In this document: one piece after another, positions 6,880-10,000 of the stretch | Layout of the letters: the number at the start of each line of letters is the position of its first letter | How positions within the stretch are numbered: position 1 is the stretch's first letter | Source: Nitrospira sp. | GTDB taxonomy: Bacteria > Nitrospirota > Nitrospiria > Nitrospirales > Nitrospiraceae | Reading direction: 5' to 3' | Assembly (NCBI GenBank): GCA_020216985.1 | Contig: JAIWOH010000070.1 | Span: 1-10,000, forward strand | Length of the DNA: 10,000 nt | The notes under the pieces: generated by a model | Seen by the model: the letters and a program-made list of their open reading frames with translations, nothing else | Told to the model about the DNA's origin: nothing | Database searches by the model: none | Translations under genes and position numbers: made by a program

Positions 6880-6975
6880 GGCCTATCCTTTCTTTTTGAA
6901 TAACCAAAGAGTCAACGATAGCTCAGGAATCCACCCTGAAGCCCCCCTCAGGATCATCCATCGGTGCCATCGATT

Positions 6976-7581
6976 CTACCGTTCGGCGCCCAGCGGCCGT
7001 TTGATGCTCACTGCCCCCCGCAACTCGCCGGCCTGGTAGCCTGTCGCCCGATCAAAGGGATAGTGGGTGTCGAGCATCGCTTTGACTTCCTCGGGGATCT
7101 GTTCCGTCGAGCCATGACACACAAGACAATGAGGCTGCACCACGATCGGCTTCATGAACCGGTAGTATCGCCCATTCGGTTCCGTGACAATCTCACTATG
7201 CGTCATTCCCATCAGGTTCTCCCCCTTGGCCGCCCGCTCGGCAAACGTGGCCAGGACCTGCTGCTCCCAGGCATCGGGCATGCCGAGCAGGGGATTGCGC
7301 ACCCTCGTCCCTACCCGCGTCACCCGCCAGCCATACTCCCGCGACAACCGGCCGGCAAGTTCCGGCGCGAGATCGGCGCAGACCTTCACGACCTCTGTCG
7401 GACCTCCCTTGGCCATCTCCCTTCTCATGGCCTCGCCGAACTGCCTGATCAACGTGGTCGCCACCTCCGAGGCGGCCTTGTCATATTCCGCGAGCTCGGC
7501 CGCCTCACCTCCCACTGGCGACGCCGCCAGCAGAGCGGCGCTCACCAGAGCCAGGGGTACTCCCCACCTGCTTCTCTTCAT
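6976..7581 (-). CDS. Periplasmic Tll0287-like (DUF3365) heme c protein
   Basis: 201 residues with a signal peptide (MKRSRWGVPLALVSAALLAA, cleavage near GEA-AE). One heme-c site, CLVCH (Cys152, Cys155, His156), sits near the C-terminus in RFMKPIVVQPHCLVCHG. The surrounding 'R.tkPIvv...ClvCHg' and the following GYQAGELRGAVSIKRPL are typical of the Tll0287-like domain, a PAS-like sensor fold. Cys68 in VVKVCADLAPE lies where Tll0287 supplies an unusual Cys axial heme ligand, so Cys/His coordination is plausible. Such proteins are proposed redox sensors or electron carriers. GGGAGG lies 7 bases upstream of the ATG. It sits between the Spy-like gene (45 bases) and the cytochrome c gene (96 bases). 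The family call is confident; the function is inferred. Confidence 0.85.
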   Translation of the reverse strand: MKRSRWGVPLALVSAALLAASPVGGEAAELAEYDKAASEVATTLIRQFGEAMRREMAKGGPTEVVKVCADLAPELAGRLSREYGWRVTRVGTRVRNPLLGMPDAWEQQVLATFAERAAKGENLMGMTHSEIVTEPNGRYYRFMKPIVVQPHCLVCHGSTEQIPEEVKAMLDTHYPFDRATGYQAGELRGAVSIKRPLGAER

Positions 7582-7626
7582 CGCCGCACCTCCCGAATCA
7601 TCTCAGCCCTGAGGCTCTCGTGATTT

Positions 7627-8385
7627 TCAATGTTCGTGCGTGGCTCCTCCGGTGGTCACGTCTCCCTCGTGGTCATCGTTCCCATGCCCCTCCTGATGGC
7701 CGGCACCTGTTCCTCCATGACTCCCCTGTCCCATACTTCCATGCCCCATTCCACCCATCCCAGACTGATGTCCGCCACCAGACTGGCCGCCATGCCCCCC
7801 TCCACTCATGCCGCCGCCCATACCACCACCCATTCCACCACGTCTTCGTCCATCTCTCCCGCCCATCATGCCGCCGCCCATTCCCCCTCCACGTTCATGT
7901 TCTCCCTTGCCTTCACTCTTCATCCGTTCACGATGGGCGCGGTCCTTTTCCCGCTGATCGGGCGTCAACAGAACCTTGGCGCTCTGCTGAGCCTTGATCG
8001 CTGAAAAGAGCAAAGCTCCCTCCGATCGTTTCAGTTGCTCGATCTTGGCCTGAATCTCGGCGAGATCGGTTTTCTCTTCATCCAGCAACGCATCCAATTC
8101 CAGCTTCGCGATCTTCCGGTCGGCTTCCAGCCGGGCTTCCGTCCGTTTGTAATCCAACTGAAGGGTTTTGAGCTTGGCGATTTGCTCGGTCGTAAGCCCG
8201 AACTCCTTGGCATGTTTCAACAGATGGGCAATGTAGTGTCCACTGTGGTCGGCCTGCTCCTCGGGATCGTGGCCCCCATGTCCCATCTGTCCATGCCCCT
8301 GATCAGCCAATCCAGGCGACCCAGTTAGACTCACGATCAAGAGGATGCTCGCCGCTCCTTGCCATGATCTTCTCATCGGTTGCAT
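7627..8385 (-). CDS. Spy/CpxP-like periplasmic protein with Met- and His-rich tail
   Basis: 252 residues from the ATG at 8385, with GGGAGG 8 bases upstream; a frame starting 20 codons earlier lacks a site. A signal peptide (about 1-27, ILLIVSLTGSPGLA) is followed by a His-rich segment (seven His in about 30 residues). A helical core with LTTEQ (64-68) and LTPDQ (140-144), the paired LTxxQ motifs of the Spy/CpxP/heavy-metal-resistance family, comes next; it is strongly charged between them. Residues 167-252 are Gly-rich: nine Met in the first half (GGMGGGMMGG pattern), then nine His in the second. Met/His-rich tails commonly bind copper or other soft metals. The likely role is a periplasmic chaperone or metal buffer; the metal is unknown. 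The downstream neighbours are both heme proteins. Confidence 0.82.
   Translation of the reverse strand: MQPMRRSWQGAASILLIVSLTGSPGLADQGHGQMGHGGHDPEEQADHSGHYIAHLLKHAKEFGLTTEQIAKLKTLQLDYKRTEARLEADRKIAKLELDALLDEEKTDLAEIQAKIEQLKRSEGALLFSAIKAQQSAKVLLTPDQREKDRAHRERMKSEGKGEHERGGGMGGGMMGGRDGRRRGGMGGGMGGGMSGGGHGGQSGGGHQSGMGGMGHGSMGQGSHGGTGAGHQEGHGNDDHEGDVTTGGATHEH
7726..7887 (-). repeat. Degenerate GGMGGG-type repeat within the Spy-like gene
   Basis: About 54 codons encode repeated Gly-Gly-Met/His units, and the DNA shows matching short direct repeats of the type CATGCCGCCGCC on the plus strand. Such tracts can vary in length by slippage. The reading frame is intact here. Confidence 0.7.
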
Positions 8386-8486
8386 CGTCGTTCCCTCCCG
8401 GTTGAACTGTCGCAGCGTCACAGAACCTACAGATCCCTCTTCCAAATAAGAGCGTTTTCGATCCCATTGGATTCAACCAAACAGTT

Positions 8487-8501
8487 GCGATTCTGGTGCC
8501 G
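8487..8501 (-). promoter_or_regulatory. Possible sigma-54 promoter upstream of the Spy-like gene
   Basis: The minus strand reads CGGCAC, five bases, then TCGC followed by AAC: 5 of 6 to the -24 element TGGCAC and 3 of 4 to the -12 element TTGC, with the invariant GG-N10-GC spacing. It would start transcription near 8477, about 90 bases before the gene. No enhancer site was identified, so this is tentative. Confidence 0.25.
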
Positions 8502-8559
8502 CGGAGATGATCTCATGCTTCCCATTGAATGACTGTGAAACGCAAAGCAGGGAAGAGAT

Positions 8560-8575
8560 CACTCCACGAGGAGTG
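8560..8575. repeat. Perfect hairpin CACTCC-ACGA-GGAGTG
   Basis: A 6-bp perfect inverted repeat with a 4-base loop. The following minus-strand sequence (ATCTCTTCCC) is only mildly T-rich, so it is at best a poor terminator for the hydrogenase-like genes. Confidence 0.4.
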
Positions 8576-8617
8576 TTGGAGGGTGTCTGAAGGAAGAGGG
8601 GTCTATGGCGCAGGAAT

Positions 8618-8642
8618 ACTCAGCCCACGTGAGTCCCGTGGG
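8618..8642. repeat. Two interleaved inverted repeats (pseudoknot-like order)
   Basis: ACTCA (8618-8622) pairs with TGAGT (8630-8634), and CCCACG (8624-8629) pairs with CGTGGG (8637-8642). The arms interleave, so the two stems are either alternatives or a very tight H-type pseudoknot. The 1- and 2-base connecting loops make the pseudoknot sterically doubtful. Confidence 0.4.
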
Positions 8643-8742
8643 GAAAAACGCACCAGCAAACAACGGATATCGAACCAGCCCTTTGTCCCTGACCAGACGA
8701 GCGGTGGCCGGAATCTCATTGCTCCGACAGGGAAGATCTTCC

Positions 8743-9258
8743 TCACCAGCGTTCACGTTTCCCGCACAGTTCCGTCAAGGCCTTGAGAATTTCGGCCGGG
8801 CGGGGCGGACAGCCTGGGATTCGCACATCGACCGGCACATGTCGATCGACAGGGCCGGTCACGGCATAGCTGCCTTTGAACAGACCACAGGTAATCGCGC
8901 AATCACCCAACGCAATGACAAGCTTGGGATCCGGTGTTTGTTTGTACGCGTCCTTCAAAGCCCGTTCCATATTGACCGTGACCGGACCGGTCACCACGAG
9001 CACATCAGCATGGCGCGGCGAGGCGGCGATGCGGATGCCAAACCGCTCTGCATCATAGACTGGATTCATGAGCGCGTTCATTTCCATCTCGCAGGCATTG
9101 CAGGAGCCGGTATCTACTTCCCGGATCACCAACGACTGCCGGAAGGGTTTGGCTTTTTCCGCCGCGACCGGATCGATCGCTTCTTGAAGAGCCGCCGATT
9201 GGGGATAGCGCCCCGTCACCACACCCGTTTTTAAACTTTTCTTGATGATCCGAAACAC
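8743..9258 (-). CDS. NuoB/HyfI-like iron-sulfur small subunit of a group 4 hydrogenase-related complex
   Basis: 171 residues from a GTG at 9258, supported by AGGAGG (9264-9269) 5 bases upstream. The core motifs are DTGSCNACEMEMNAL (Cys53, Cys56), ALGDCAITCG (Cys120) and RIPGCPPRP (Cys150). C-x2-C, then about 64 and 30 residues, is the ligand set of the proximal [4Fe-4S] (N2) cluster. The C-x2-C spacing and 'CNAC' are of the HycG/HyfI hydrogenase-4 kind, not the adjacent CC of NuoB. TGPVTVNMERALKDAY is also typical. It sits on the cytoplasmic arm of a membrane-bound complex and passes electrons at the large/small subunit interface. It follows the large-subunit gene by 34 bases and is apparently the last gene of that operon. 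Which electron donor or acceptor it serves cannot be told. Confidence 0.88.
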   Translation of the reverse strand: MFRIIKKSLKTGVVTGRYPQSAALQEAIDPVAAEKAKPFRQSLVIREVDTGSCNACEMEMNALMNPVYDAERFGIRIAASPRHADVLVVTGPVTVNMERALKDAYKQTPDPKLVIALGDCAITCGLFKGSYAVTGPVDRHVPVDVRIPGCPPRPAEILKALTELCGKRERW

Positions 9259-9280
9259 GGCTTCCTCCTGGAAATCGTTT

Positions 9281-9303
9281 TAGAGATCATGACTAGAGAT
9301 CAT
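9281..9303. repeat. 10-bp direct repeat TAGAGATCAT, 13-bp period
   Basis: TAGAGATCAT occurs at 9281-9290 and again at 9294-9303, separated by GAC. The second copy covers the last codons and stop of the large-subunit gene (Asn-Asp-Leu-stop); the first lies just downstream. It looks like a small tandem duplication. Confidence 0.7.
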
Positions 9304-10000
9304 TACCGGCATAGGATAGATTGAAGCTCTTGTTGATGAGCGGAAAATCCGGAATGATGTTCCCCACCACCGCCCACTGGATCGCGGGCCAGTTCACGAA
9401 CGAGGGATCGCGGACCTTGCACCGATGGACGGTTTCGTTCTTTCCCGCCATGACCATGTACAGAATTTCCCCCCGCCATCCCTCGACTGCCGAGAGGGCC
9501 CATTTCCCGGCCTTCGGGAGCTTGTGAGTGGGACCAGGTTCCGCCGCGATCGGCCCTGCCGGCATCGTTGCACAGAGTTGCTTGATTAACCGAATGGATT
9601 CATGAATCTCATCCATACGAACCCGCATGCGCCCCCGCACGTCGCCATAGTGGTATGTTGCGACCTTGACCGCCAATTCGTCATAGGCGGCAAAGGGGCG
9701 ATCGCGGCGGAGATCATAATCAAGCCCTGACGCTCGCCCAACAACGCCGACCACCGCATGGTCCCGCGCCGTCCGAGCAGTCAGCACACCGGTGGTTTCC
9801 AATCGGTCGATGAGAGAAGAATTGGCAGCGATAATGGATTCCAACTCCGAAAAATCCTGTTCGAGGCTGTCCAGTTCCTTGGGAATTTCGGTCAAGTGAT
9901 TCGGTGTGAGATCAATAGTCACCCCCCCGACTCGATTGACACCGCGCAGAAACCGGGAACCGCTCAATCGATCATTGAGTTGCATTACCTGTTCCTTCAG
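9293..10000 (-). CDS. HycE/HyfG/NuoD-like large subunit lacking the C-terminal nickel-ligand cysteines (partial)
   Basis: The frame is open to base 10000, giving 235 visible residues, the C-terminal part. An internal ATG at 9985 is preceded by in-frame LKEQV and is not the true start. RFLRGVNRVGGV, HAVVGVVGRASGLDYDLRRD, YHYGDVRGRMRVRMDEIHES and EGWRGEILYMVMAGKNETVHRCKVRDPSFVNW are characteristic of the hydrogenase-4/formate hydrogenlyase large subunit and complex I 49-kDa family. The end reads PDFPLINKSFNLSYAGNDL-stop. At the position of D-P-C-x-x-C-T-D-R in HycE there is N-L-S-Y-A-G-N-D-L, so both nickel cysteines are absent, as is the cleaved C-terminal tail. This suggests a quinone- or ferredoxin-linked proton-pumping complex without hydrogenase activity. 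The N-terminal RxCGxC region is outside the window. Confidence 0.88.
   Translation of the reverse strand: MKEQVMQLNDRLSGSRFLRGVNRVGGVTIDLTPNHLTEIPKELDSLEQDFSELESIIAANSSLIDRLETTGVLTARTARDHAVVGVVGRASGLDYDLRRDRPFAAYDELAVKVATYHYGDVRGRMRVRMDEIHESIRLIKQLCATMPAGPIAAEPGPTHKLPKAGKWALSAVEGWRGEILYMVMAGKNETVHRCKVRDPSFVNWPAIQWAVVGNIIPDFPLINKSFNLSYAGNDL

Larger units (their letters stand above)
8386..8742. other. Gene-free region with inverted repeats
   Basis: This 357-base stretch lies between the hydrogenase-like small subunit and the Spy-like gene and should hold the promoter of the latter. I see three inverted repeats (8560-8575 and an interleaved pair at 8618-8642) and one weak sigma-54-like match. 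There is no hairpin plus T-run terminator and no clear sigma-70 promoter. A 65-codon minus-strand frame (8559-8756) has no ribosome site or recognisable domain and is not called. A dispersed intergenic repeat or structured RNA is possible but unproven. Confidence 0.5.

Noticed and set aside
8618..8650. Hairpin next to AAAAA as an intrinsic terminator
   Set aside because: On the minus strand the T-run precedes the hairpin instead of following it, and on the plus strand it is followed by A, so neither orientation fits.
8559..8756. Minus-strand frame of 65 codons before the Spy-like gene
   Set aside because: It overlaps the end of the small-subunit gene and the hairpin region, with no ribosome site or known domain.

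Overview
All supported genes lie on the minus strand, so transcription runs from high to low coordinates. Most are tightly packed, with strong AGGAGG-type ribosome binding sites. The base composition is moderately GC-rich. The gene content (a complex I/group 4 hydrogenase-like module, single-heme c-type cytochromes, a PEP-CTERM-like surface protein, CbpA/CbpM, a thioredoxin-linked ArsC) fits a Gram-negative, respiring bacterium. Nitrospirota, for example Nitrospira, is my best guess. That is an inference from gene content and style, not from a marker gene.

Right part (8743-10000): the C-terminal part of a large subunit of the HycE/HyfG/NuoD family, cut by the window edge, is followed by a NuoB/HyfI-like iron-sulfur small subunit. 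The large subunit ends without the C-terminal Cys-x-x-Cys pair that holds nickel in true [NiFe] hydrogenases. The pair therefore looks like an energy-converting-hydrogenase-related (Ehr-type) complex that does not itself make hydrogen.

Middle right (6514-8742): after a 357-base gene-free stretch with several inverted repeats come three exported proteins. They are a Spy/CpxP-like protein with a Met-rich then His-rich tail, a Tll0287-like (DUF3365) single-heme protein, and a small class I cytochrome c. This looks like a periplasmic metal/redox group.

Centre (2050-6370): a stress and thiol-redox block. Its order is a YtxH-like membrane protein, a CoA-disulfide-reductase-type flavoprotein fused to rhodanese, the J-domain co-chaperone CbpA, its modulator CbpM, thioredoxin 2 (TrxC) and arsenate reductase (ArsC). 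From cbpA to arsC the gaps are 12 bases, an 8-base overlap and 16 bases, so these four are very probably one transcript. ArsC of this type is recycled by thioredoxin, so the trxC-arsC neighbourhood makes biochemical sense.

Left part (1-2049): a 589-base gene-free leader region carries a good sigma-70-type promoter. It precedes a surface or secreted module: a cohesin-domain protein with a PEP-CTERM-like tail, an overlapping lipoprotein gene, and the start of a DUF1566 (Lcl-domain) protein that runs off the left edge. No RNA genes, insertion sequences, CRISPR arrays or convincing intrinsic terminators were seen.
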